The notes beneath the pieces are model-generated. The model was not told the DNA's origin and did not search any database. It saw only the letters and a program-made list of their open reading frames with translations. A stretch of 64,000 nt of DNA from Bimastos eiseni. Lineage: Eukaryota; Annelida; Clitellata; Crassiclitellata; Lumbricidae. Location of the stretch: contig OY365811.1 of the NCBI GenBank assembly GCA_959347315.1, positions 42,010,195-42,074,194 on the forward strand, written 5' to 3'. Shown here piece after piece: positions 11,390 to 22,800 of the stretch. Position 1 is the first letter of the stretch, and every line of letters begins with the position of its first letter. The position numbers and the translations under genes are program-made.

Positions 11390-12760
11390 CTGATTGAGTG
11401 CTGAACACAGACACATTCAAGTGTTGACCTACAAGAAGAGGCGTAACTCTAATAGATAGCGCCACTTCAATGACTGTATACAGACAATTCGATGGAAAGA
11501 CATGTAGTGTAAGTGCAGCTCGTCTCAAATTAGCTCACTTAGTTCAATTAGTCCGACAGATAGTTGTCATGGGTATGGAGTGTGTCTGACTTCGTATTTC
11601 TCGGTCTCGGCGCATGAGAGCGGGTGGCCAATTCTCTCCCTCGCCTGAACGAGTCCAGATACTCCAAGCCGGATATTAATAAGAAGATGTTTACGGAAAT
11701 CGTTCAGTGTTTTTGTTAGCAGACATTGATTTTTCTGGGATGAATGACAAAAAATGGATCAACAAAAACTGCAGGTTGGCTTTGGCCTCAATATGTGGCC
11801 TTGGTGGCTGACCTCAGGCCTTCAGTGCATGGCCTCGAGCCACAGACAAATAGCCTGCCCCCGGTCGACTGATGCTGGACTTTTTAACCGTTTGACGTCA
11901 TTGTATGTCTGCGTTGAGGGTGACGGATAAAACCCGAATCTAATGAAAGCAACCGATAGATTGATGGATGAGATCAGGCAGCAGCAGCAGCAGCAGCAGT
12001 TCAATAAAACAGAGCCTGAGTAATAGAAACTGGAATTGGTTAAGATCGACCGACAGATCAACTGTGATCCAACAAATAAAAGTCTCGATCACCCATGATT
12101 AAACCCGGGTCAATCGAGATCCAACAATACAAGTTCAGATCAGCCATGATCAAAAAGACCGATCGAGATCCACCAACATCCGCCATCATCCAAAAAAGAT
12201 TTTTTTAAATAATCCCAAACTGACCATTACTGCACTAGTATTACTACTATTAGTATCATTATTATAATTAGTTAATTACTATGTGGATGCCAATCAAAAG
12301 ACAATTAAAAATGAATCTCTACTAAAAATGAGCAGGAATTGGCTAGGATGTTTGTTTTGGCCCAAAATTACTATTTCGGCAATTTATAGTTAGCATTAGA
12401 ATTGTTATGGCAAATATTGTATACACGAATAAAATAGTTGCAATTTTTTAAATCATAATTCTTTGTTAAACATTGTTTCATTTATAGTTCATAAGAAAAT
12501 TAAAATCCCCATAATTCTAAATTTCAAAACAGAAGCAGTCTGTTTCAATCATTAATAATTTAACAATGAGAAATTCATTAATATAGTTAATTAGTCAGAT
12601 AAAAGGAAGTTGCACATGCTTCATACTCATTGACAACTAACTCTCAAGTAAAAAAATTAATCTGAATAACTTCTTACTAGATGACAACGTAGCTTTGCAT
12701 ATGAAACAAACGGAACTTGATACTTCATTACAGATCACCACAATTTGTGTAACACATCTA
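11390..12760. other. Intergenic, no gene seen
   Basis: AT-rich DNA with a (CAG)7 run near 11979-11999. No feature could be assigned otherwise. Confidence 0.4.
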
Positions 12761-13193
12761 TAGAGAGGAACTGAGTTTGAATTTCTTGCCGAGTTTGAGT
12801 CCCGAGTTTTACGAGTTGAATTTTTTCGAGCCCGAGTCTGAATTTCCAATATTTAAAAAAGTCTCTTTCTCTTGATGCTTAGATTGACAGTTTGCACAAC
12901 TTTAATGAATTATTTAGTTTTGCCTTAGTTGACCGCAACTTGACACTAGGAAGTAGTAACTTGTAAGCACTAGTAGCAGTATTTGTGTTTTTAGTTGGGT
13001 CGGATTGTCATTTTGCAAATAAAAAATACAGTATTTGTACTTTTAATTATGTCAATTTTTGTTTTGTAATCGAAAAAATCCGATTACAAACAGAAAATCG
13101 AAAAGATTAATACTCGGACCCCATTGTTTGCCCGAGTCCGAGTAATGCCGAGTAATAAGACAATTGGACCGAGCCGAGTATGGTTCATCTCTG
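12761..13193. mobile_element. hAT-like MITE with CCGAGT subterminal repeats
   Basis: The termini TAGAGAGGAAC and (complement) CAGAGATGAAC match at 9 of 11. Flanking octamers CACATCTA and CATATCAA match at 6 of 8, consistent with an old 8-bp target duplication. CCGAGT/ACTCGG words are concentrated in both subterminal regions. There is no open frame. Confidence 0.6.
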
Positions 13194-15000
13194 CATATCA
13201 ACACAGCAACATTACAGAGCCACATTACAACATCAAAACAGTATAATGTTACATGACAACCCCACAACATAAGAAACATTCTACAACGTCACAACACAAC
13301 AATGTTACAGAATGTTACAGAGCAACACTCCACACTCCAACACCCTGCAACAAATTCCTCAGTCACAGGTCAGAGGTCAATCAGATGCAGCAATGTCAAA
13401 GTTCAACAAGACGCCAACAAGTCCGTGTGCAAATAATCGCCCTCTGGCGATGTTCCGCGCTACCTTACACCCACCCCACCTACACAAAGAACAATATAAT
13501 TAGGGCAGCTGAATAAACCATAAGTCCTAAAGACTGTTTCAAGCTATGCCCCATGAAACTCGCTTTTAGCAATCCTATTACTAAGAGCTTTCAAGATATA
13601 AATAAATAGATTTAATAAATGTGTTGCTATTTAAAGCGGTTGCGGATAACCCAAGTCACGTGCTGCATCGGTTCCTTCGTCCAATAAAGACGACCTCCCA
13701 CTCCCTACGTCCACATGCCGGTGCTATTCTAATCTACAGGCAGATAATCCTTTTAATTAGAATGCAGTACTTTTAAATGTATTGTACACCAGAGTGCGGA
13801 TATGCAGTTGGTTCAATAAGGAATATACTTACTTACTTATGCACGTGTTTATATGTGTGCTTTTGCATGTATGTATGTATGTATGTATGTATGTATGTAT
13901 GCATGTATGTATGTAGGCAAGTGTATAGGTAGGTATGTGTGCATTAAGTTTGGGCACTTACATTAAATTATATTACATTACAGAAATGTTATTAGCAAGC
14001 AAACTCTTATCTGCTGTTCAAACCTTCTCCAAAGGTTTTGTCCATTTCCTCCATAATGTCTGCTAGTTTTCAGCATTTCTGAACGGTTCACCCTACTAGA
14101 GGCGCTTTATAAATACTCAAATACAATACTTTTGCATCCTCTACTGGATGTTAACTTTTCTGATAATCTCCAGTTGCTCTTTGCCATTTGCAACTCATAA
14201 TCCACAGCATTCATTAATTCAGGAATTTAAGCCCTTTTCATTGCCAGTAACTGTCCCAGCAGGTCCCAAGACATTTTGCCTCAACCGAACATTGGAGAAG
14301 AAGATAAAGAGTATGTCACCTATGCCATACAATACAAATGAAATACAATATAACTCAGCTCCTATGAAGTTAGATGTCAGAATAAACAAGTACAAACATC
14401 TATTAGTAAAACTATTCACAGCAAGCTGAAAAGAGTCACCAGTGGTTGGCTATCGCACAAACGTGGAACCAACCAACGGATTCTCGTCGACAGCTGGCAT
14501 GGATGATCAGAGCAATGGAGCATTTATTTAGCACCTTCAAAGATATCTACTCAGTGGTGCTCTCTGCGCTGGCCTAAACGATGTCTTGGTGAGCGAGAAA
14601 AATACATCTGTTAGTAAAACCATATTCTGCATGTCAGTTGCTTAGAATTGAGGTACACTTGTGGCATTATTGTCATGTTATGGCACTATATAAATTGTCT
14701 TTATATTATCATCAGTTATTAACCAATAACGGACCAACCCAACTGAATTATTCGGACAACCTACGTCAGAATATCCTGCGCATACCAGAGAAGACGGCTG
14801 GCCAAGAAACAGCTGCGACAATTAGGAAACTAATGACAAAAATTAGGAGCTGGTGAGAAAAACTGCTTGACGTCGAAACCAGATGTCACCAAAGTCCAAC
14901 CAATGTCCAGCATCTGAGTTCAGTCGTAAATCAGTCTCGTTTGTGACAAACTTAATTACACATCACGCATCTCAAGCCCCGTTTGCAAATCTTTATATCG
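13194..15000. other. Intergenic: microsatellite and short LINE tails
   Basis: Contains a (TATG)n run at 13869-13910, plus-strand CR1/L2 tail words (GAGGCGCTTTATAAATACTC) near 14098 and a reversed one near 14530-14580. Open frames of 66-93 codons show no recognisable domain. Confidence 0.4.
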
Positions 15001-15002
15001 AC

Positions 15003-15137
<135 letters not shown>

Positions 15138-15300
15138 CATGCATTTATAGATGAAGAGATAATTCATTTATATATGAAATAATATATCGCAATTGTTGTA
15201 AAAAATGCATACAATGATTCTTTGAAAGACACAAAGACAATCACCAGAGGCTGTCCAATTATCAGAAAAAAGTTAACCATGAGCATACATATGTTTAAAC

Positions 15301-15761
15301 CCGAGTTGTATGGTCTCAAGACAGCGTCTCGATCTAGAGACAGTATTTTAGTGTCTGGGTCTCAGTCTCGGAAGCCTGCTGTCTCGGTCTCGAAGTAGTG
15401 TCTCGAATTTTTAGAAACTGTCTTGAAGTGAATATCTTGTTCTGTCTCAAACGAGCGGTCTTGATAAGTTTCGCGTGAACTGTCTTAAAATCTTGCGCGG
15501 CAATATAAAAACTGTTCTCAGGAATTTGTGCTATATACATTATAAATTTCAAATTGAAATTACAAATAAACATTATTCCCGAAAACTGATACATCAGCAT
15601 TTTACAGCATTTTATATAGGATCACTTGTCTTTTACAGTCTCGTACTGTCTTGAACCTAGTGTCTCGGTCTTGGTACCTCACTGTCTTGGTCTCGGTCTT
15701 GGCACCTTACTGTCTCGGTCTCGTCTTGGTCTTGAAGTTTCAAGTCTTGCATACAACACTG
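15301..15761. mobile_element. hAT-like MITE with GTCTCG subterminal repeats and perfect TSD
   Basis: The 461-bp element is flanked by perfect octamer duplications GTTTAAAC (15293-15300 and 15762-15769). The termini CCGAGTTGTAT and (complement) CAGTGTTGTAT match at 9 of 11. GTCTCG/GTCTTG words are iterated more than 20 times toward both ends. There is no transposase frame, so it is non-autonomous. Confidence 0.85.
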
Positions 15762-15769
15762 GTTTAAAC

Positions 15770-16920
15770 CAGAATGCAGTACCTAAGCAATAGGTGTAAC
15801 AAAGAATATAATACTTGTTTGCTTATCTAATTGTCCATACTACGCAATGTTACCCGCATATAATTATCAGACTAAAATATTCACATGCACGATTCGTCAT
15901 ATTCGCCAGTATGAGTCATCAAACAGACACCTATTATGAAGCAACGCATGTTTATCTCAATATCTCCACCATACTTGGCTGATGCCATAATTCGTGAACA
16001 CTTATAAATAATACAATTCAACGACCACTGTGGTTTTCGCTCCGATAAGTCGCGCAGATTAGAAATGCGCTATAAAAACGCGTTACAATGCAACAACGAT
16101 TGCTCACCGTAGTGCAGTTTAAAGCTCCTCGCAAGACAGAACAGTCGCAATCGATAGCCCTCCACAGCAAATCCGTGTAACCAGCAAAAATAAACGAGAC
16201 TGACGCGCAGTATATCCAAATCAAATGCCAGAAGAAGGAAGAAGAATTTAATTATCACTACATCAAACGATTAAAAATAGAAATATTAAATTCATCATTT
16301 TACGATCTCTTTATTTTCGAGACATTCGCGCGACCAAAAAAACAGAGATAATTTATTATGCACGTTCTCAAGGCGCTGAGCGAACACGTCATTTTAATAT
16401 TTACCGCCATCTAGTTGTTGGAGGAATAAGCAATGCACTACAAGTACAGCGTAATCTTAATTGAAAAAATCAACATTTCTCAAGCGCTACTCTAAGGATA
16501 AGCGTCGGGTTTATTCGCGAGTACATCGAATCATAGTGGTCGTCTAGAGATCTTTATTTGGGGCATTTTGTATGGAGTTGAGGAACACACCAGATCTTTA
16601 ATTATAAAGCAGACGCTTTTGAACTACCATAACCTAGGACAAACATAATTAGTCCCAGATACGAAGTCAGAAGCCTATAATTAGCCTAACAGGTCTGAAA
16701 CAGCAGAAACTTATCTTTGAGACTTACACGACAGTGGTGTCTCCTATTCCTCAATACGATCGATAGGCCTATAAGACTTAAGCCGTGTGTCTCTAGTGAG
16801 AATGAAATGGCGATCTAGACACCTTTTAATCACTCTGTATTTACACTATAATTTTATTCTTTCTAACGCTCGTGAAATATTGAGTGAATAAAGCTGATTG
16901 CAATAGGAAAAAGGAGCTCT
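15770..16920. other. Intergenic, no gene seen
   Basis: AT-rich unique DNA. Two overlapping minus frames of 62-68 codons (16018-16258) show no domain, signal or splice context. Confidence 0.4.
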
Positions 16921-16924
16921 CAAG

Positions 16925-17060
16925 AAGGAGTGAACTCCTGAGATAGGGAAAGCTAAAAGAAGATGCCCAGTATCGAGAGGAGTGGCAGCGTCGGACATAT
17001 GAACCTGCCGAAGAGGCAGCTGAGAACTGGACGAAGAAGTGTCACCACAACAGACTCAAA
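16925..17060 (+). mobile_element. LINE ORF2 C-terminal tail fragment
   Basis: CATATGAACCTGCCGAAGAG parallels the complements of 22740-22775 and 41366-41400 (ACATGAGAACCTGCCGAAAA type). Three copies of the same end-of-ORF2 text indicate one retrotransposon family. This copy is short and frameshifted. Confidence 0.4.
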
Positions 17061-17115
17061 CACATGTTAATTAAACAAAACTGCGGGCTTTAAATTGACG
17101 TCAAGGCCGTTGAAA

Positions 17116-17250
17116 ACTCCACCACTGTTTGTAGTCCAGCAGTGCCAGTCCCAAGCCTGGATAAAGGATGAGGGCGACGTCGCTACACCTACTAGTGATC
17201 CTAATTATCACACAGTGTCGTTAAAATGCAACTACTACCTACTAGGCTGT
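17116..17250 (+). mobile_element. Copy of the dispersed stem-loop repeat
   Basis: CACTG/CAGTG stem, GTGCCAGTCCCAAGCCTGG, ATAAAGGATGAGGGCGACG and TATCACACAGTGTCGTTA, ending in ACTACTACC. An insertion lies inside the third stem-loop. Confidence 0.65.
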
Positions 17251-17832
17251 TGACAAACAGACGGTCGAGCTAGGTCTAAGCATAGTCCTATTTTATGCGG
17301 ATCCAAGAATTTGGCATCTTATTTCAACAAAATAATTCCATTGACTTAGTTAATGTTTTGTGTTCAGTACACACAACTTCGAAACATCATAGGCCTAGTA
17401 GTCTCTACGACAGCCTTTTCAGCAGTGTCAATAGGCCCTAATAATATATAGGGTCTATTGTCGGCGCTGCTGAAACGGTCGCATAAATCCTACAAATCAC
17501 TTCTAATCTTATCAACAGGCTTTACGGCCCTGATCCTATTAAACAACTCTGGGAACTCTCCTTATACACGGCGTACAAATTCTATCCCAAACTTTAAAAA
17601 ATCATTTTCGCGAGGGGTATTTTTGTGGCCAACTTCGCAAAAAGTTTGGAAATCTTGCAGCTCTGTCTCAGGACCCATGAAACGCGTGAACTCCCAACTT
17701 CAGTCCATCAATGCAAATCTGTCACTCAATTTAAATCTAAATCGTATCTATTTACATTACGATTTGAAAATGTAGCGAAATGCTGTTTCTTGCATCTAGC
17801 CTAGATGTGTTGAAGTGCTAGGTCTATATAAA

Positions 17833-17874
<42 letters not shown>

Positions 17875-18265
17875 ATACTTGCATCAGACTGTCCGATTCG
17901 TTCTTTTGACTATCATTGGTCGTAGCTCTTTTGGGTTAGTGGAATTAAAGGTGAGAAAATTGCTCGTTTCAAGCACAAAGGAAGCAAACAGGCTTTCAAA
18001 TTTAATATCTAACCAATTCAGACAAATCTTTCATGAACCATTATGCAACTGAAGCAATAATTTTTGCTTAAGTATACTTACGTAGCAATGCTTGATTCCT
18101 AAACAACCTAAGTGATATTACACAGCACTTCTGTCTAATCATTACCTGTAGAGTCTTATAACAAATAAGTTGAAGAATATTACGTAAATCAAACAGATCG
18201 TCGCATTGCTGCAATGAAAATATGTTAACATATCGCATCCAGACTTTTATACACACTCCCAGTGT
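17251..18265. other. Intergenic with (TA)n at 17843-17871
   Basis: One plus frame of 105 codons (17458-17775) has no recognisable domain and no conserved context. It is not called as a gene. Confidence 0.4.
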
Positions 18266-18425
18266 TCCGAGAGAGAAGAAGCAGGGATTGATAAAGCAAA
18301 GCAGGACATGGTAGGTGGAGCGGTTACCTGCTAGAATTTGAGAGTGAAAATAGATGGAGACAGCACATTCCAAAGAGAGGCAAAAATTGAGGTAAATCAC
18401 GATTCAGTCTGAAATAGTCAATGCT
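18266..18425 (-). mobile_element. CR1/L2 LINE 3' coding remnant
   Basis: The minus strand reads SLWNVLSPSIFTLKF, then a stop. This is the analogue of SLWNALTPSVRSKIL encoded at the 3' end of the LINE at 61556-62300. Order and spacing agree; the copy is decayed. Confidence 0.5.
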
Positions 18426-19732
18426 GATTAGACTATTTTGCACCATAATCCAAGAAATCCACCCTGCCGATTTTATTTAGTGTATAAAAAGCACAATATG
18501 TGACATTTTCAAATCTTACCAAATCAAATCAGAACATTACAATTATAGTAGTTATGACAAACCCAAAATCAGATCCATAAAATCAGCTTCAATCAGATCC
18601 TTCAAATCTATGAAAATCAGATCCACTTGTGTCGAGATGATTGCATTTAAAACAGAACCAAAACCTAATTGCAATAAAGAAGAAACTCAATGAAAATTAA
18701 TCCATCAAAACCAGTACAAAGTGAGCAGATCTTCTACACAACCAATGAAATTACGTCAAATTCCTCAGATGTCGCGTTGCGCAGACCCATGGCGAGAATT
18801 CCCAATTCTTCCAAGCCTCACTACTAGAAATCTAAACAAGGAGGTGGATGTTTAACACAATAAATTGTAACTAAACAAAATCGTCGGTCATCTTAAAATA
18901 CCAGAATCTACATAAAGATCACTTTTTCTGTATAACAGCACAAATCTGAAAACAGCAGATCAAAAAATTCAGAAGAATCCATTGTGAAGTTATCACCCAA
19001 GGCAAAATGGATTACACTGCCGAGACAAGATGGCTGCTTGTAGACTGCATCATTGTCACACACAATCCTCAGTCTGCTTCACTGCCCGCTCGACTCTCAG
19101 TCAATTTCTGTTTAACAGCGCATCTGAGTCTGCTTATGATTTTCAGTGTCTACGCAATCTGCCTTGCAACGAAAATAGTCTTGTTTCAGAAAATCTGCCG
19201 ACAGTTTTGACTCCACCTGGAAGAAACGCAAACACTTAACTGAGAATGGAAACAATGTTCCACATTAAGATAGTAATTCAAAACACACTTAACATAATCA
19301 TGAGTGCATAAAGCATAGAAATGTGAATCAAAGGCAAGGTTAGTTAGTCAAGCACTCAAACATTATAACGCTCATATTCAACATACCCATCCTGGGTCCT
19401 TATTTCCCTCTCTACCCATATTCTTAGCAACATCTAATATAGCCATCTAACTCTCTGCTTAGCTGACCCTGACGACCTGTAACCACACTTGGTCTGACTT
19501 CCCTACTTAATCCGTCTTGACTGATCATCTGTAAATGAGGCTGTGTACAAATTTCGAGATTACGATTACATTACATAATATTATGTGTCTGCACAATAAT
19601 ATATAGATGAATACTTCAACAACACACATAATAATATATTGCATCAAATTACATGTATAGTTTGTTTCAAGAGAAAGTTTAAATGTTAGAGAATTCAAGA
19701 AATTCCGAATCAACAAATGATTTTAACAAACC
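18426..19732. other. 3' flank of the lachesin-like gene
   Basis: AT-rich sequence with no coding region recognised. It probably contains the 3' UTR of the minus-strand gene. AATC/CAGATC words are scattered at 18520-18660. Confidence 0.35.
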
Positions 19733-19866
19733 TCAGAATTGGAATGCAACTGCAGACGTAAGCGCTAAGAGAATGACCGTTGAGAAAGCGACGTGGCTCA
19801 GTTGATTGGCAGCTGCAAAGGTTCCCCCCTCTGGTGGGCAGTTCGCACCCTGGCATTCAGAGGTCT
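19733..19866 (-). CDS. Lachesin-like exon 7 (GPI-anchor signal, stop)
   Basis: The acceptor TTCTTGCAG precedes AGACCTCTG. It encodes ETSECQGANCPPEGG, a small-residue stretch (TFAAANQLS, candidate omega-site region) and the hydrophobic tail AFSTVILLALTSAVAFQF before TGA at 19735-19733. The exon is short and easily missed: its plus strand superficially looks like a tRNA-derived SINE. Its fit in phase (1) and its GPI-like tail support the call. A possible AATAAA lies about 1.26 kb downstream (minus strand, 18477-18472), with weak support. Confidence 0.82.
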
Positions 19867-22800
19867 CTGCAAGAATTAGCACAAAGGATTTGGTCAGCCA
19901 TGTTGTGTAGTTTTATCATAATGTAATGATCAACATCATAGTCCTACTATTTTCCTCATCACCATCAAGTTACTGACCACTATGACTACCACCACACCCC
20001 CAACACTTTGAATACCACCACACCCCCAACACTTTGAATACCACCACACCCCCAACACTTTGAATACCACCACACCCCCAACACTTTGAATACCACAGCC
20101 CTTACAAACAATACAAGCATACCGCCAATACTATGACCACATCTCCAATACTCTGTGGTATATAAACCGCATAAATTAGCAAATATACCCCAAATCTGGG
20201 TTCTCTACTGTGATCATTGAAGCCCAACCAAAGAGAAAATTTATCGTTAACCTAAAACGAAATTCGTTGCTAACTTCAGCATAATTCAGGTCTAAAATAA
20301 TCACAAACTTGCTGCATGCACATACTGTAACCAGAGACCAAACTGTAATCATAAGTGTAAACTTTCTCCAGACATGTAGTTTAATTCCAGGTACACTTCA
20401 CATGGTAAGTGCATAACACCATAATCGTAATTGTATTCTTACTGCATAGTGTATACCCTCATTGTAATATGTGTGTAATTGAACACTACAGCTGTAATCT
20501 TACTGTGGATGCCTAATGTCTGGAGAAGTACCTTACCATTGACTTGTAAAGTGATAACTGTAACAACAATAAACTTACTGCATGCACTCTCTGTAATCAC
20601 GAGCATAACCGTAATCCTACCGCATACATTCTGCGTAATTCATGGCAAACTGTACAATCGTAAACTTTCTGCACACATGCTCAACCATTACAGGCTGAAC
20701 TGTAGTTGCAGTCTTACCGTAGACCTGGATCCTGTAATCGCTCGTGCCAAGCTTGTTGGTCCCCGAGCACACGTAGAACCCGTAGTCGTTGGCCTGGATG
20801 TTGATGATGGTCAGTTGATACCAGACCTCTGAGATGGACAGTTGCTGACCATGACTAAGCATCTGGTTAATGATGTGTTTGTCATCGTCTATGATTGGTG
20901 TCAGACCATTCCCAACCTCCTTGAACCACTGCATCTCTGGCGGAGGAAAACCTAAGACAAACTATTGTCATTATTATCGTCATTATTATCATCACTATGA
21001 CTGTTGCTACTGCTATTATCATTAAAGCCTATGACACAGCAGGGCGAAAGGACTTTCATAATTACCATTCCTTTAATATTCTGTGGTAGGCTGGGATATT
21101 GAAAAGCTGTTGGAATGGGGTAAACGTGACTGTCCCATACTCTCCTATAGTCAGTTTTTTAAAACTTACCAGCCACAATGCAATCGATCGTCAGGTCAAA
21201 GAGTCGGTTCTGTGCTTGACCATAAGACGATTGGATGGGTCGAGCAACCGGTCGAAAGTTGACGTAGACAGTTGCATCGTATGTTGCAAGCGGACGAACG
21301 TTATTGTCCGCAACGCAACGATACATCCCGCGGTCGATCCCCCGAATATTTTTGAGCATGATTTTCTCGCCCTGATGATGCAAAAACCAGAAGATATAAT
21401 CAGAGATTGGATTTTTATCTCTCGTTTATTTTATTTATTTGGTAGATACAATGTTTGCACGCTAAAGAAGCTGTGTAAATTAACAACGTACAACACTGAA
21501 ATGATATCTTGCATTTAATGTGTTTACATAATTATAGTTTGAACTAATAAGGAAGAATTAAGAAGATGTGTAAAGCGACTGTTCATTAATTGCTTATTAT
21601 GAAGTTAGTATTTGTTATCAAGTATTTTTATATTATTTGTCATTTAGAATTTATTTATATTTCTAAATGACTAGTTCTTATCGATAATTTAATTCTCATT
21701 TATTTGCTATCCAATATATCAAATTTATAATTTATTTCTTATTTATTTGTCATTAATTAAATAAATATAATTTATTTCCTATTTACTCATTCTTATCAAT
21801 AACTTATTTCTTATTTACTTGCCATTCATTATTTGTAATTTTACTACTTATTTGTTTTATTATTAAAGATTTCTCATTTAAAATTAATTTCATATTTATT
21901 TATTATCCTTTATTTATTATTCATAGTTAATTTGTCATTTATAATTAATTTCATATTTATTATTTCTCCTATATAATTTATTTCTTATTTATTATTGCAA
22001 CAACTACAAAAACAAATCATCGAAACCACAGCCGTCGTCCGACAAACAAAAACAGGATGTCTGTCTCTAAAGAACCCCACCAACATTTCAACTCTTGCAA
22101 CACCCCAGCAAAAGTCTTACCCTGAACATGAACCGATTGAAGGGTGGTGGAAGGGGGTTTCCATTGACCCGTACCCACGAGATGTTTGGGGTGGGGTAAC
22201 CGGTGGCCGCACAAGTCAGGTTCACACTGCTACCCTCATCAATTGTAACCGTCTGAGTTGTCCGGCCCTGGACGATTGCTGGTGGAACTGAAATGATCGC
22301 AACAATCCACAATCACTTAACTCATTGTGAAAATTTACATAGCACCCCCTAAAGAAACCTACTCAGAGGTGCTCTCCGCCAGGTTGAGACCAAACAGAAA
22401 AAGACTTGTGGATACGGTGGAAGGCTGGCAGATTGTTCCTAGGAAGTATGTGCAGCGCTAATAGGAGCCCATTCCAAATGGATGAATGGACCAACAACTG
22501 AGAAGGATCGGTGCTGTTTGATCGAAGATCGAACTTGCAGTAACAATATTTTCCTCCATATCCGAGTAACGGAGGGCCATAAAGTAAGATATGTCAGAAA
22601 CCAAACAACAGAGTTAGTTAAATAGGATAGTTACCAATGAAGCAACACCAAACAAGTGCTGCTATCCTAATGCACGGCAAGGTCACTAGTAATCACTAAT
22701 ATTCACAATTGCATAAAAGTCACTAGTATTCTTCAGTTTTCTGCCTTTTCGGCAGGTTCTCATGTCCAATGTTGCCAATTCTCTTTGTTCTGGCCCTCTT

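Noticed and set aside
19775..19866. A tRNA-derived SINE head (GTGGCTCAGTTGATTGG ... GGGCAGTTCGCACCC) on the plus strand
   Set aside because: The minus strand reads as the last exon of the adhesion gene with correct acceptor, phase, GPI-like tail and stop; the tRNA resemblance is coincidental.
20479..21518. Plus-strand frames of 117 and 139 codons
   Set aside because: Antisense shadows of lachesin-like exons 5 and 6.
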